DNA of 64,000 nt from CAZOZZ01 sp965247425 (GCA_965247425.1 OZ252023.1:4960001-5024000), one strand, 5' to 3'. Counted from the first letter of the stretch, positions 52,241-60,718 are shown. The notes: generated by a model from the sequence alone, not told the origin. A program made the numbers and translations.

Positions 52241-52915
52241 ATGCCCATCCAGATCGCTAGAGCCTGTGTCCCGTATACTCCTTTCAAGAAAAAGCTGGAG
52301 GAATCGAAAGTTGCGCTCGTAACCACCGCGGGGGTGTACGCCGAGGGAATGGAACCGTTCACCGACAACGATTTGAGCTTCCGAATGATTCCTCAGGGTG
52401 TCGAACCGGCGAGTCTCAAGGTTGTCTCCGGCCATTACGATCCCTCCTCGGCCGAAGCCGATATCAACTGCGTATTTCCGATCGAACGGTTGGCGGAACT
52501 GCTTTCCGCCGGAAAGATCGGAAAGATCGCCGACCACCACGTGTCGATGGGGCTGGCGACTGCATTACGAAAATTGAAGGAAGAAACCAGTTGGGAGATC
52601 GCCGACAAGGTCGCACGAATGCGGCCCGACGTCGTGATCCTGACCGGCGGCTGACCGCTCTGTCATCGGACGGTCGTCACGATACAACGCGCCATCGAGT
52701 GTATGGGCATCGCATCGGTACTCATCACGGTTTCACCGGAGGAGTCCGCCCAAGCGGGCCCATCGCGCGCCCTCTATCCGAAACCCTTCGAAGTCGGACA
52801 ATCGCTCGGCCCACCGGGCGACACTGAACTGCAGACAAGAATTCTGACGGACGCCATGGATCTGCTCCAGCATCCGCAGGAGCCGGGCACGATCGTGACA
52901 AGGGATTATTCGTAG
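52241..52915 (+). CDS. Stand-alone PrdB/GrdB-like selenoprotein; TGA at codon 138 read as Sec (UxxC)
   Basis: The frame runs from ATG 52241 to TAG 52915, 224 residues, close to the about 240 of the PrdB subunit of D-proline reductase. It reads SKVALVTTAGVYAEGMEPFT, DLSFRMIPQGVEP, HYDPSSAEADINCVFPIERL, then RPDVVILTGG, TGA at 52652-52654, PLCHRTVVTIQRAIECMGIA and PSRALYPKPFEVGQSLGPPG. PrdB has the same layout with Sec in a U-x-x-C-H motif; here it is U-P-L-C-H. The frame is unbroken on both sides of the TGA, and a SECIS-like hairpin follows. PrdA or Grd partners are not nearby, so it is unlikely to be an ordinary amino-acid reductase. It may act as a reductase or redox partner for the adjacent peroxiredoxin; that is inference. 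Confidence 0.87.
52661..52686 (+). other. Putative bacterial SECIS element of the PrdB-like gene
   Basis: TGT pairs with ACA (52661-52663 and 52684-52686), ATCG with CGAT (52665-52668 and 52680-52683) and GAC with GTC (52669-52671 and 52676-52678). The stem has ten base pairs with single bulges C52664 and A52679. The 4-base loop GGTC begins with GG, 17 bases after the TGA. It satisfies the bacterial SECIS rule and is stronger than the hairpin of the first gene. Confidence 0.7.
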
Positions 52916-53188
52916 CTACAAAAACACGACAGTCTGCAGGTTCGATATCTCGATCCGCTTGCCGCAGCGCGGCGTCATGCATCGCACCGTGTCGTCGATG
53001 CGAACCATGTAGTCCTTGGCCGCTTTGAAACGAGCCCGGTCTCGCTCATCGGCGTGCCGGGGCAGGGACTTCTTCCTGGAACGGGTCCGCCATCGGATCT
53101 TGTATTCGTTATCCCGCCGGCATGACGGGCACTGGATCTTGTGGACCTTGACTTCGTCTTTTTCGGTGAAAAAATCTCTCTCTTCCAT
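52916..53188 (-). CDS. Small zinc-ribbon-like protein
   Basis: 90 residues. CPSC near residue 20 and CMTPRC near residue 70 could bind one zinc. The middle is strongly basic (YKIRWRTRSRKKSLPRHADE). No signal peptide or membrane helix. It starts 6 bases after the fumC stop, so it is likely co-transcribed, and its stop directly abuts the stop of the PrdB-like gene on the other strand. No family recognised. Confidence 0.55.
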   Translation of the reverse strand: MEERDFFTEKDEVKVHKIQCPSCRRDNEYKIRWRTRSRKKSLPRHADERDRARFKAAKDYMVRIDDTVRCMTPRCGKRIEISNLQTVVFL

Positions 53189-53194
53189 AATGCC

Positions 53195-54652
53195 CTACCG
53201 TTTTGTTTTGGACTTTTTCTTTGCGGCCTTCTTGGCCGGTTTTCGCGCAGCGATGCCAGGCTCGGTCATCCCCCGCGGGTCCAGTAATTCCTTGAGCCGC
53301 TCAGGCGAAACAACTCCCTTTTCGAGAGTTACTTCGCGTACCGTGCGACCCGTTTTGTACGCCTCCTTTGCGATGGCGGCGGCTGCATCGTAGCCGATAT
53401 CGGGAGCCAGTGCCGTGCACATGGCCAGGCTCTTTTCGATCATCTCGTTCGCCCGGGTCCGGTCGGCTTGAATGCCCTGGACGCACCGCTCGCTGAAATT
53501 AACCGCGGAGGCCGACAGAAGGCGAATCGACTCCAGCAGGTTGTGGGCCATTACGGGCATCATGACGTTGAGTTCGAAAACACCTGCCTGCCCTCCCACA
53601 AGGACCGCCAGGTCGTTACCGATAACCTGTGCGGCAACCTGCAACACGGACTCGGCTATGACTGGATTGACCTTCCCCGGCATGATCGAAGATCCGGGTT
53701 GAGTCTCAGGCAATAGGATCTCGCCGATACCACACCGCGGTCCGGACCCAAGCCAGCGGATATCGTTGGCAATCTTCGTCAGGCTCGCCGCGATGGTCTT
53801 CATCGCACCACTCGCCTCAACGTAAGCGTCCTTTGCACCCTGGGCCTCGAAATGGTTTTCCGCCTCCCGGAACCCGAGTCGCGTCAACTTCGCAATATTT
53901 CGAATCGTCATCCCGGGAAACCGGGAATCGGTGTTGATTCCGGTACCCACGGCCGTGCCTCCCAGGGGGAGTTCTCCAAGGGTGTCCCGGAGTTTTTTGA
54001 GACGGTGGATCCCGAGTTCGACCTGCCGCGCATATGCCCCGAACTCCTGCCCCAGCCGGACCGGAGTCGCATCTTGAAGGTGCGTTCGACCGATCTTCAC
54101 GATCTTGTCGAACTCCCGGGCCTTCTTTGCGAGCGCACGGCGAAGCGTATCCAGGGCCGGTATCAAGCTCCGTTCGATCGATTCCAGGGCAGCAATGTGC
54201 ATGGCCGTGGGAATGACGTCGTTGCTGGACTGCCCCATGTTGACGTGGTCGTTCGGATGGACGGGGATCTTGGACCCCACCTGACCACCCATCAACTGGA
54301 TGGCTCGATTCGAGATGACCTCGTTCGTGTTCATGTTCGTCGACGTTCCGGACCCGGTCTGGAAGATGTCGACCACGAAATGATGGTCGAGGGTCCCGTC
54401 GACGACCTCACGGGCAGCGCGGACGATGGCTTTGCCCCTGTTCTTGCTGACTACTCCCAACGCCATGTTGGTCTCGGCGGCGGCTAGCTTAATGAGGCCC
54501 ATCGCACGGATGAACTCGCGCGGAAAGCGGAGGTTGCTGATGGGAAAATTCTCGACCGCACGTTGGGTCTGCGCCCCATAGAGCGCAGCGTCCGGTACTT
54601 CGATCTCACCCATCGAGTCTTTCTCGATCCGAAATTTATCGGTAGTACTCAT
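53195..54652 (-). CDS. fumC: Class II fumarate hydratase
   Basis: 485 residues from ATG 54652, overlapping the upstream stop as ATGA. The fumarase/aspartase superfamily blocks are complete: QTGSGTSTNMNTNEVISNRA, VHPNDHVNMGQSSNDVIPTA, KIGRTHLQDATPV and the signature GSSIMPGKVNPVIAE with the catalytic Ser. FumC interconverts fumarate and malate in the TCA cycle. An unusual Lys/Ala-rich tail (AARKPAKKAAKKKSKTKR) is added at the C-terminus. Aspartase is a less likely alternative given the fumarase-like THLQDATPVRLGQE segment. Confidence 0.88.
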   Translation of the reverse strand: MSTTDKFRIEKDSMGEIEVPDAALYGAQTQRAVENFPISNLRFPREFIRAMGLIKLAAAETNMALGVVSKNRGKAIVRAAREVVDGTLDHHFVVDIFQTGSGTSTNMNTNEVISNRAIQLMGGQVGSKIPVHPNDHVNMGQSSNDVIPTAMHIAALESIERSLIPALDTLRRALAKKAREFDKIVKIGRTHLQDATPVRLGQEFGAYARQVELGIHRLKKLRDTLGELPLGGTAVGTGINTDSRFPGMTIRNIAKLTRLGFREAENHFEAQGAKDAYVEASGAMKTIAASLTKIANDIRWLGSGPRCGIGEILLPETQPGSSIMPGKVNPVIAESVLQVAAQVIGNDLAVLVGGQAGVFELNVMMPVMAHNLLESIRLLSASAVNFSERCVQGIQADRTRANEMIEKSLAMCTALAPDIGYDAAAAIAKEAYKTGRTVREVTLEKGVVSPERLKELLDPRGMTEPGIAARKPAKKAAKKKSKTKR

Positions 54653-54987
54653 GATGTTCCTTTCCAACGATATGAAGAATACGAAAACCGGGCGCCACGC
54701 AGGCGGATGCCCTCTGCTATCAAGGACTGCTTCTGAATCGAAGCGGTCGCCCCCCGGGTCCGGATCACTCCGCCACTGCCAACGACACGATACCAGGGCA
54801 GTCCGGGGGGACACCCACGCATGACCGCCGCTACCTGCCGCGGGCCGACACCTACTATCTTACCGACATCGCCGTACGACAGCACCTGGCCGAACGGAAT
54901 CCGCTCGACCACTCGGTATATGGCGCGCCGGGCTGGGGCCCCATCGGGCGATGCGCGCGAGCGCGATGTGGCTCGCCGGTCCGTCAA
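54649..54987 (-). CDS. Alkyltransferase-like protein (ATL, MGMT family)
   Basis: 112 residues. The MGMT DNA-binding fold is visible: RAIYRVVERIPFGQVLSYGD, VGVGPRQVAAVMRGCPPGLP (with the Arg finger) and SLIAEGIRLRGARFS. The active-site PCHR of true methyltransferases reads PWYR, so the acceptor Cys is Trp and the following His is Tyr. ATL proteins bind O6-alkylguanine and hand it to nucleotide excision repair. It is coupled to fumC by a 4-base overlap. Confidence 0.85.
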   Translation of the reverse strand: MTDRRATSRSRASPDGAPARRAIYRVVERIPFGQVLSYGDVGKIVGVGPRQVAAVMRGCPPGLPWYRVVGSGGVIRTRGATASIQKQSLIAEGIRLRGARFSYSSYRWKGTS

Positions 54988-55017
54988 TGTTCGCTCCCAG
55001 GAGCGAGAAGTGTGGCC

Positions 55018-56241
55018 TCAGACGGTTCGCATCGCATCGTGAATCGCACCGACTACTTTCTCGACCTGCTGCTCGCTATTATAAATGTGCGGGGAAAAGC
55101 GGAATCCGGCGGTATCTCCACCCCGTGTCGCACAGGCTATTCGGTGCTGCTCATAGAGATCGGCGTTCAGCCCTCGGATGTCGGCGTCGCCGGGCCGGAA
55201 CGTCACGACGGCAGAAGAAATCTCCGGTGCCGTGGGGGAATACATGTGGACACCGGGGATCTTCATCAGCTCGCCCTTCAACGTGGTCGCCAACCCCAGG
55301 GACCGTTTCTCGATCCGGTCTTTGCCGATTCGTGTGTGAAAAGCGATCGCCTCCCCCAGGGCCATAATTGCCGGATCATCGCGTTGGCCGAGACGTTCAT
55401 ACACTCTCGAAGCGCCCACACGGCCGCCGATAACGCCAACCTCGCTGGGCGCCATTCTTGCCTGGGCGTCGCTACGCATGTAGAGTACGCCGGCCTCCTT
55501 GGGACCCATGAGCCACTTGTGCGAGCTGCCGCTGAAGAAGTCGCATCCCATGTCTCTGAGGTCCAGGTCGAGAACGCCAAAACTCTGCGCTCCGTCGACG
55601 AGTGTCAGGATCCCTCGTTCCCGTGCGATGTCACATAGTTCTTTCGCCGGAAAACGCGTCCCGAAAGAGTTTGTGACGTGGGTGAAGGCGAGAACCTTCG
55701 TGGCTGGCCCCAGTGCCGAGGCCATCCGTTCCACTATCGCTTCGGCCGAGGGTGGGGGTGTCGGGATCGAAACCGCCTTGACGGTAAACCCGAACCGATC
55801 CGCTTTGTCTTTCCAGCTTTGATTGTTGGTCGGATGATTTTCATCAAAGATGACAACCTCATCGCCTTCGGCCAGCTCCAGGCCGCTGCTGACGAAGTTG
55901 TTACCCTCGCTCGTGTTGCGAGTGATAACGATTTCCTCGGGCGTGACGTTAAGGAAAGCCGCTATCGCTGATCGCGTGTCCTCGCGCCCCTGGCCGAACT
56001 TCGCCCGGTTCTGGAACGACGGGTTCCGGTCCAGGTCCCGGGTGTAGCGGAACAGAACATCATTGACCGGCGTGGAAGCCGGGCACAGATTCGCGGCGTT
56101 CATGATCGTCAAGTCTTCATCGAGGGAAAACTGAGACCGGACCCCGGCCCAGCTTTCGAAAGTCGCCTGGGTTAGGCCGACACGCCCGATCGCCGCCACG
56201 GCAAACAGTTTCCCTAGATCACGTCTTGATAGATTCGGCAT
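55018..56241 (-). CDS. Class V PLP-dependent aminotransferase with Tat-like leader
   Basis: 407 residues from ATG 56241. The N-terminus NLSRRDLGKLFAVAAIGRVG resembles a twin-arginine signal. The PLP enzyme core has TRNTSEGNNFVSSGLELAEG, LAFTHVTNSFGTRFPAKELC, LTLVDGAQSFGVLDLDLRDM (Asp and Gln of the cofactor site) and FSGSSHKWLMGPKEAGVLYM (Schiff-base Lys). It resembles isopenicillin-N epimerase and cysteine-lyase-like members of the class. If exported, it would have to fold with PLP before Tat transport. The substrate is unknown. Confidence 0.82.
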   Translation of the reverse strand: MPNLSRRDLGKLFAVAAIGRVGLTQATFESWAGVRSQFSLDEDLTIMNAANLCPASTPVNDVLFRYTRDLDRNPSFQNRAKFGQGREDTRSAIAAFLNVTPEEIVITRNTSEGNNFVSSGLELAEGDEVVIFDENHPTNNQSWKDKADRFGFTVKAVSIPTPPPSAEAIVERMASALGPATKVLAFTHVTNSFGTRFPAKELCDIARERGILTLVDGAQSFGVLDLDLRDMGCDFFSGSSHKWLMGPKEAGVLYMRSDAQARMAPSEVGVIGGRVGASRVYERLGQRDDPAIMALGEAIAFHTRIGKDRIEKRSLGLATTLKGELMKIPGVHMYSPTAPEISSAVVTFRPGDADIRGLNADLYEQHRIACATRGGDTAGFRFSPHIYNSEQQVEKVVGAIHDAMRTV

Positions 56242-56316
56242 CGAAACCCCCTGTCTGGGTTTGAACAAAATGAAGGTGAGGCACGTTCAACAGAGTCCGT
56301 ACCTCACGATTTCCAG

Positions 56317-57387
56317 TTAGCGCGCCCGAGCCGGTTCGAATTTTAAGCCCGACCCCGTCAGAATCACAAGTATCCTCTGATCGGCGGGAATGTCGAGTTT
56401 CCCGACTCCAAAATATAAGACGGCGGTCGTCGGTTCTACCTGGACGCCTTGACCGGCCATCGCCCGGAAGCCTTCTTCGATCTCTGATTCAGAGACCATC
56501 GACGCGCCGGCTATCGCCTCCCGGAGCCGACCCAGGCGTGGGGCGTTCGGGGACAGAATGCCCTCGGCTAGGCTGGGCCGCGGTTCGACAACATCCTGAA
56601 CGAGTGGCGCCGAGGCCTCGGCCTGAACCGCGTAAAGGGAGGGGATGGACCCGATCCGGCCCAGTCTGTAAAGCTCGCTGAACCCAAGCTCGAGCCCGAG
56701 GATCACAGCGCCACCCCCGGCGGGCGAAACGATGTGGCCCGGAGGATCCCACCTATACTGTTCCGCAATCTCGTAAGCCAGGGTCTTTGTTCCATGAAGG
56801 AACAACGGGTGCCAGTTATGAGACGCATAGAAGATGTCGCCCACCCGCTTGCCGAGAGCCTCGGTCGCCCTCCCCCGAGGGCCTTCGATCCGATGGATGA
56901 CCGCCCCGGCCCGCTCCACCTGTGCCAGCTTCGGCCCGGATGCCGATGCCGGACAATAGATCTCACAGGCGATGCCGGCTCTTGCCGCATAGTTGGCCAT
57001 CGAGGCGCCCGCATTGCCTGACGAGTCTTCGATAAAGCGCTCGATTCCAGCTTCCTGAAGGGCTGAGACGAAGACAGCCGATCCCCGGTCCTTAAACGAT
57101 CCCGTCGGAAAGAGAAAATCGAACTTCGCGTCCACGGACCTTTCGGCAAGCCTGATGTTAGAGATGGGTGTGATCGGCTCACCCAGGGAGACACGATTTC
57201 CGATGGGCAGCATGCTCCGGTAACGCCACATCGAAAACTCGTCGGGATCCACGTCGAACGAGGATGGTTCGAAGACCAGATCGAACAGGCCGCCACAGTC
57301 GCACCAGGGGATCTTCCGGTTGATCTCAAAACGCCTGGCGCACACACTGCACCGGAGGGGTGTGTCGGGAACTTCACCGGGTGACAT
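56317..57387 (-). CDS. Threonine-synthase-like PLP enzyme
   Basis: 356 residues from ATG 57387, which overlaps the upstream stop (TGATG). A CxxC...CxC motif near the N-terminus (CSVCARRFE, CDCGGLF) suggests a small zinc site. Fold-type II motifs follow: FLFPTGSFKDRGSAVFVSAL (PLP Lys), EDSSGNAGASMANYAARAG and IVSPAGGGAVILGLELG. This matches the short archaeal-like threonine synthases and related beta-eliminases. No hom or thrB gene is adjacent. The call is to family level. Confidence 0.82.
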   Translation of the reverse strand: MSPGEVPDTPLRCSVCARRFEINRKIPWCDCGGLFDLVFEPSSFDVDPDEFSMWRYRSMLPIGNRVSLGEPITPISNIRLAERSVDAKFDFLFPTGSFKDRGSAVFVSALQEAGIERFIEDSSGNAGASMANYAARAGIACEIYCPASASGPKLAQVERAGAVIHRIEGPRGRATEALGKRVGDIFYASHNWHPLFLHGTKTLAYEIAEQYRWDPPGHIVSPAGGGAVILGLELGFSELYRLGRIGSIPSLYAVQAEASAPLVQDVVEPRPSLAEGILSPNAPRLGRLREAIAGASMVSESEIEEGFRAMAGQGVQVEPTTAVLYFGVGKLDIPADQRILVILTGSGLKFEPARAR

Positions 57388-57788
57388 CAGATACGATGAC
57401 CGATAATCGCGGTCGTGGTTATGAGGACCGCAGCCAGAATCTGAATCGCCAGCCACAGATTGGAGTAGTGGGCCGCTTCCTCATCCTCTCGGGTCTCGGC
57501 CGCATAGCGCATGAAGGCCAGTGCGGCAAGAATGCCCGTCCCCGCGATGCCGAACGCGGCATGTCCCGTGACGATAGACAGCCCTCCCAATCCAGTTGCT
57601 CCGGCCAGTTGCAAACCCGTCGCCGTGGCAAGGACAGCGGCCATCGCGGCGAACTTCGTCAGGTTCGAACCCACCAGATGAAGAGAGAGGTCCCCGGAAG
57701 AGAATCCCCGCCAGTCATACACCAGCGCGACAATCGCCAGAACGATCGGGAAGTGGATCAGCAGGCTGTGAACGGAGACACCGAACAT
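57387..57788 (-). CDS. DUF2231-type membrane protein
   Basis: 133 residues with four membrane helices. The first, SLLIHFPIVLAIVALVYDW, carries the His and HFP pattern of DUF2231, and FAAMAAVLATATGLQLAGAT and TGHAAFGIAGTGILAALAFM follow. The conserved His residues suggest heme binding in this family. Its stop overlaps the start of the threonine-synthase-like gene, although no functional link is evident. Confidence 0.7.
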   Translation of the reverse strand: MFGVSVHSLLIHFPIVLAIVALVYDWRGFSSGDLSLHLVGSNLTKFAAMAAVLATATGLQLAGATGLGGLSIVTGHAAFGIAGTGILAALAFMRYAAETREDEEAAHYSNLWLAIQILAAVLITTTAIIGHRI

Positions 57789-57942
57789 CGTGTTTTTCGG
57801 AAGCGTCAGGACACGGTGGACCCTTCCACCGAAATCTATTGCAACCGGCTCCTAATGTAACATGACAGGCAGGAGAGCAGTTTTTAGCTCACCACGGACC
57901 ACGGACCACGGACCACTTCCCCTGATATATAATCTTGGCCTC

Positions 57943-59169
57943 ATGCCTCAACTACACAGGCGCAGGGCACGGACCGTCGATGTAGGTGGCGTCCTCGTAG
58001 GTGGATGCCAGCCGATCGTCATCCAATCGATGACCAATACTGATACGGCCGACGTCCAGGGAACTGTGGATCAGACCGAAGCCCTTGTTCAGGCGGGCTC
58101 CGAGCTTGTTCGCATAACAGTCAACACCAGGGAGGCGGCAGCGGCTGTCCCCGAAATCGACCGGCGGCTGCGCGATCGCGGCATCGAAGTTCCGCTCATC
58201 GGCGACTTTCACTACAACGGTCACCTTCTTCTCGCCGACTATCCCGAGTGCGCCAGGGCCCTGGCGAAGTATCGAATCAATCCCGGCAACGTTGGGATGG
58301 GGCGGCAACAGGACGACAACTTCCGAACGATCATCGACATCGCCGGGGACAACGACAAGCCCGTCCGGATCGGCGTGAACTGGGGCTCGCTGGATCAATC
58401 GCTGCTCACCGAGCTCATGAACCGGAACGCAGACTCCGACGAGCCGAAGGAAACCGAGGCGGTCCTCCGGGAGGCAATCGTTACCAGCGCCGTGAGGTCC
58501 GTCGAGGTTGCGACTGCCTACGGGATGCCCGAGGACCGGATCATCCTGAGCGCCAAAGTGTCGAAGGTCGGAGATCTTATCGATCTGTATCGGGATCTGG
58601 CGGAGAAGACCGCGTGCGCGCTTCATGTCGGCTTGACCGAGGCGGGCATGGGGCGAAGAGGAATCGTTGCCAGTACTGCCGCTCTTTCGACACTCTTGAT
58701 GGAAGGCATCGGAGATACCATCCGCGTGAGCCTGACACCGGTTCCGGGTGGTGATCGGACCGAAGAAGTCCGGGTGTGCCAGGACATCCTTCAGAGCCTG
58801 GGCCTGCGCAGTTTTTCGCCTCACGTCACGGCCTGTCCGGGATGCGGACGAACCACCAGTACATTTTTTCAAGAGATGGCCAGTGAAATCGAACAGTATC
58901 TCGAGCGTCAGATGCCCACCTGGAAGACACGGTACCAGGGTGTCGAGAAGCTCGAAGTGGCCGTCATGGGATGTGTTGTAAACGGGCCCGGTGAATCGAA
59001 ACATTCCAATATCGGCATATCGCTTCCGGGCACCGGTGAGGATCCTAAAGCTCCCGTCTATGTGGACTCCAGACTGATGACGACTCTAAAAGGCGACCGA
59101 ATCGTCCCGGAATTCATTACGATGCTTGAGGATTATGTCGCCAACCGCTATTCATCGAATTCCAAATGA
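57943..59169 (+). CDS. ispG: 4-hydroxy-3-methylbut-2-en-1-yl diphosphate synthase (GcpE)
   Basis: 408 residues from ATG 57943; upstream the frame covers non-coding repeats. Motifs: GGCQPIVIQSMTNTDTADVQ, PLIGDFHYNGHLLLADYPEC, NPGNVGMGRQQDDNFRTIID, and the 4Fe-4S ligands in TACPGCGRTTSTFFQEM and VAVMGCVVNGPGESKHSNIG. It makes HMBPP in the MEP isoprenoid pathway. The length fits the two-domain bacterial type without the plant-type insertion. No other MEP gene is near. Confidence 0.95.
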   Translation: MPQLHRRRARTVDVGGVLVGGCQPIVIQSMTNTDTADVQGTVDQTEALVQAGSELVRITVNTREAAAAVPEIDRRLRDRGIEVPLIGDFHYNGHLLLADYPECARALAKYRINPGNVGMGRQQDDNFRTIIDIAGDNDKPVRIGVNWGSLDQSLLTELMNRNADSDEPKETEAVLREAIVTSAVRSVEVATAYGMPEDRIILSAKVSKVGDLIDLYRDLAEKTACALHVGLTEAGMGRRGIVASTAALSTLLMEGIGDTIRVSLTPVPGGDRTEEVRVCQDILQSLGLRSFSPHVTACPGCGRTTSTFFQEMASEIEQYLERQMPTWKTRYQGVEKLEVAVMGCVVNGPGESKHSNIGISLPGTGEDPKAPVYVDSRLMTTLKGDRIVPEFITMLEDYVANRYSSNSK

Positions 59170-59178
59170 GGCTGTCCA

Positions 59179-59970
59179 GTGTCTGAGCTGCAAAATAAGG
59201 TCGCACTTGTAACCGGGGCCAGCCAGGGAATTGGAAGGGCGATCGCCTTTCGGCTCGCCCGATCTGGAGCGGGGGTCGCGCTGGCGGCCATGGACGATGC
59301 CCATCTCGAGGGAACCTTCCAGGAGATGCAAGACCTCGGGTTCCGCGTACTCCGGTACGGCGTCGACCTGACCGATGACGGGGCGCTCGATCGAACATCC
59401 TCTGCAATAATCAACGACTGGGGAACCGTCGATATTCTGATAAACAACGCGGGTATTGGGGGGCCCACCGCGCCCGTCCACGAGATGCCGGTTGAAGGGT
59501 GGGATCGAACACTTGCGATCAACCTTCGCGCGCCTTTCCTGCTTTCGCGAAGATTTGCCCCTGCGATGATCAAACAGAAGAGTGGCAGGATCATCAATAT
59601 CTCCTCGATCGCGGGGAAAATGGCATACCCGCTGCGCACTCCTTACGCCGCCTCCAAGTGGGCATTGATCGGATTGACGCTAACGGTGGCGCAGGAACTG
59701 GGTCCAAATAATATACAGGTGAATGTCATCTGCCCCGGTCCGACCGAGACAGAGTTGATCGAATCGGTCATCCGGGCCCGGGCGGATGCTACGGGTACCG
59801 ATTACGAAACGATGTCGAAGGAATATGTGAAAGCAACCGCGTTGAAGCGCATGGTGAAGCCGGAGGAGGTGGCCGATCTGGTTCACTTTCTATGTTCGCC
59901 GGCAGCCGAGGCAATCACGGGCCAGGCAATTGATATCAGTGCGGGTTACGGTTTCCGAATCGGCGATTAG
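59179..59970 (+). CDS. SDR-family oxidoreductase, FabG-like
   Basis: 263 residues with a GTG start 9 bases after ispG. The classical SDR motifs are complete: VTGASQGIGRAIAFRLARSG (NAD(P) binding), INNAGIGGPTAP, INISSIAGKMAYPLRTP (catalytic Ser) and PYAASKWALIGLTLTVAQEL (Tyr-x3-Lys). The end AITGQAIDISAGYGFRIGD fits 3-oxoacyl-ACP reductases and sugar or polyol dehydrogenases. Substrate not determined; co-transcription with ispG is likely. Confidence 0.87.
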   Translation: MSELQNKVALVTGASQGIGRAIAFRLARSGAGVALAAMDDAHLEGTFQEMQDLGFRVLRYGVDLTDDGALDRTSSAIINDWGTVDILINNAGIGGPTAPVHEMPVEGWDRTLAINLRAPFLLSRRFAPAMIKQKSGRIINISSIAGKMAYPLRTPYAASKWALIGLTLTVAQELGPNNIQVNVICPGPTETELIESVIRARADATGTDYETMSKEYVKATALKRMVKPEEVADLVHFLCSPAAEAITGQAIDISAGYGFRIGD

Positions 59971-60010
59971 TATGGGGAAAACAAAAGGCCGCAACCGAGG
60001 ATCTGAGCTG

Positions 60011-60045
60011 TTTCGCGCGGCATCATCATGCGCGACGCGAAAAAA
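60011..60045. terminator. Hairpin after the SDR gene
   Basis: TTTCGCG pairs with CGCGAAA, with an inner GCAT/ATGC stem around a CATC-like loop. On the minus strand it is preceded by T, and on the plus strand followed by A, so it lacks the classical T-tail for ispG-SDR. It lies in the 134-base gap before the next gene. Confidence 0.35.
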
Positions 60046-60104
60046 GTAACCTGTTTCCCCAATTTCTGATAGATTTGCGACTACCTACTTGAGGGGTATG
60101 AGAA

Positions 60105-60617
60105 ATGAAGACTAACTTAGTGATAATTGGGTGTGTCGGGCTGTTGTTGGCGTTCGCCTCGAGCGCAGAGACGCAACTGATTGCCGGAAGTCCGGAAGAC
60201 AAGTTGTACCAGCAGATCACCGCGACGGACGATCCCGACCAGAAGATGGCGCTCTGTCTGGACTTTGAAAAACAGTTCTCCGAATCCGATGTGGTCGTTG
60301 ACATCTACAACATGCTGGTTGTGATTCACAATTCGAGGAACGAATCCGACAAGGTTATTGAGTTCGGCGAGAAAGCTATTGCGATGGATGAGGATAACGT
60401 CAGCGCGCTGATGGCTGTGGCGCGCAGCTACGCGCTCAAGAGACAGCAGTTGCCGAAGGCAGTTGGATATGCCGAAAGAGCGGTCACCGCTACCGTAAAG
60501 ATGAAGGACGACCCGCCGCCACCGCAATACACCGACGAACAATGGCAGCAGTACGTGTCCACAACCGAGGACGCTGCCCGGAGTATTCTGAACTACGCGA
60601 AGAGCGTCGGTCCGTAA
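60105..60617 (+). CDS. Exported TPR-like protein
   Basis: 170 residues. Signal peptide LVIIGCVGLLLAFASSAETQ is followed by helical pairs that read like two or three degenerate TPR units (DKVIEFGEKAIAMDEDNVSA, LMAVARSYALKRQQLPKAVG, YAERAVTATVKMKDDPPPPQ). The ribosome site GAGGGG lies 14-19 bases before the start, with GAGAA closer. A Cys at residue 11 within the hydrophobic stretch is not a good lipobox. No specific role. Confidence 0.65.
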   Translation: MKTNLVIIGCVGLLLAFASSAETQLIAGSPEDKLYQQITATDDPDQKMALCLDFEKQFSESDVVVDIYNMLVVIHNSRNESDKVIEFGEKAIAMDEDNVSALMAVARSYALKRQQLPKAVGYAERAVTATVKMKDDPPPPQYTDEQWQQYVSTTEDAARSILNYAKSVGP

Positions 60618-60718
60618 CTTGTCCGCAAGATCGTAGTGATGCAGCAGGCGGAGGGCCGCCTGCGATGTTCCGAGCTAAAAGTGAACCTGCCCACCAGCCG
60701 ACCGTGGCTCCTCTTCAT

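Noticed and set aside
57952..59004. 350-codon minus-strand frame opposite ispG
   Set aside because: Antisense shadow; IspG iron-sulfur and substrate motifs on the plus strand are complete.
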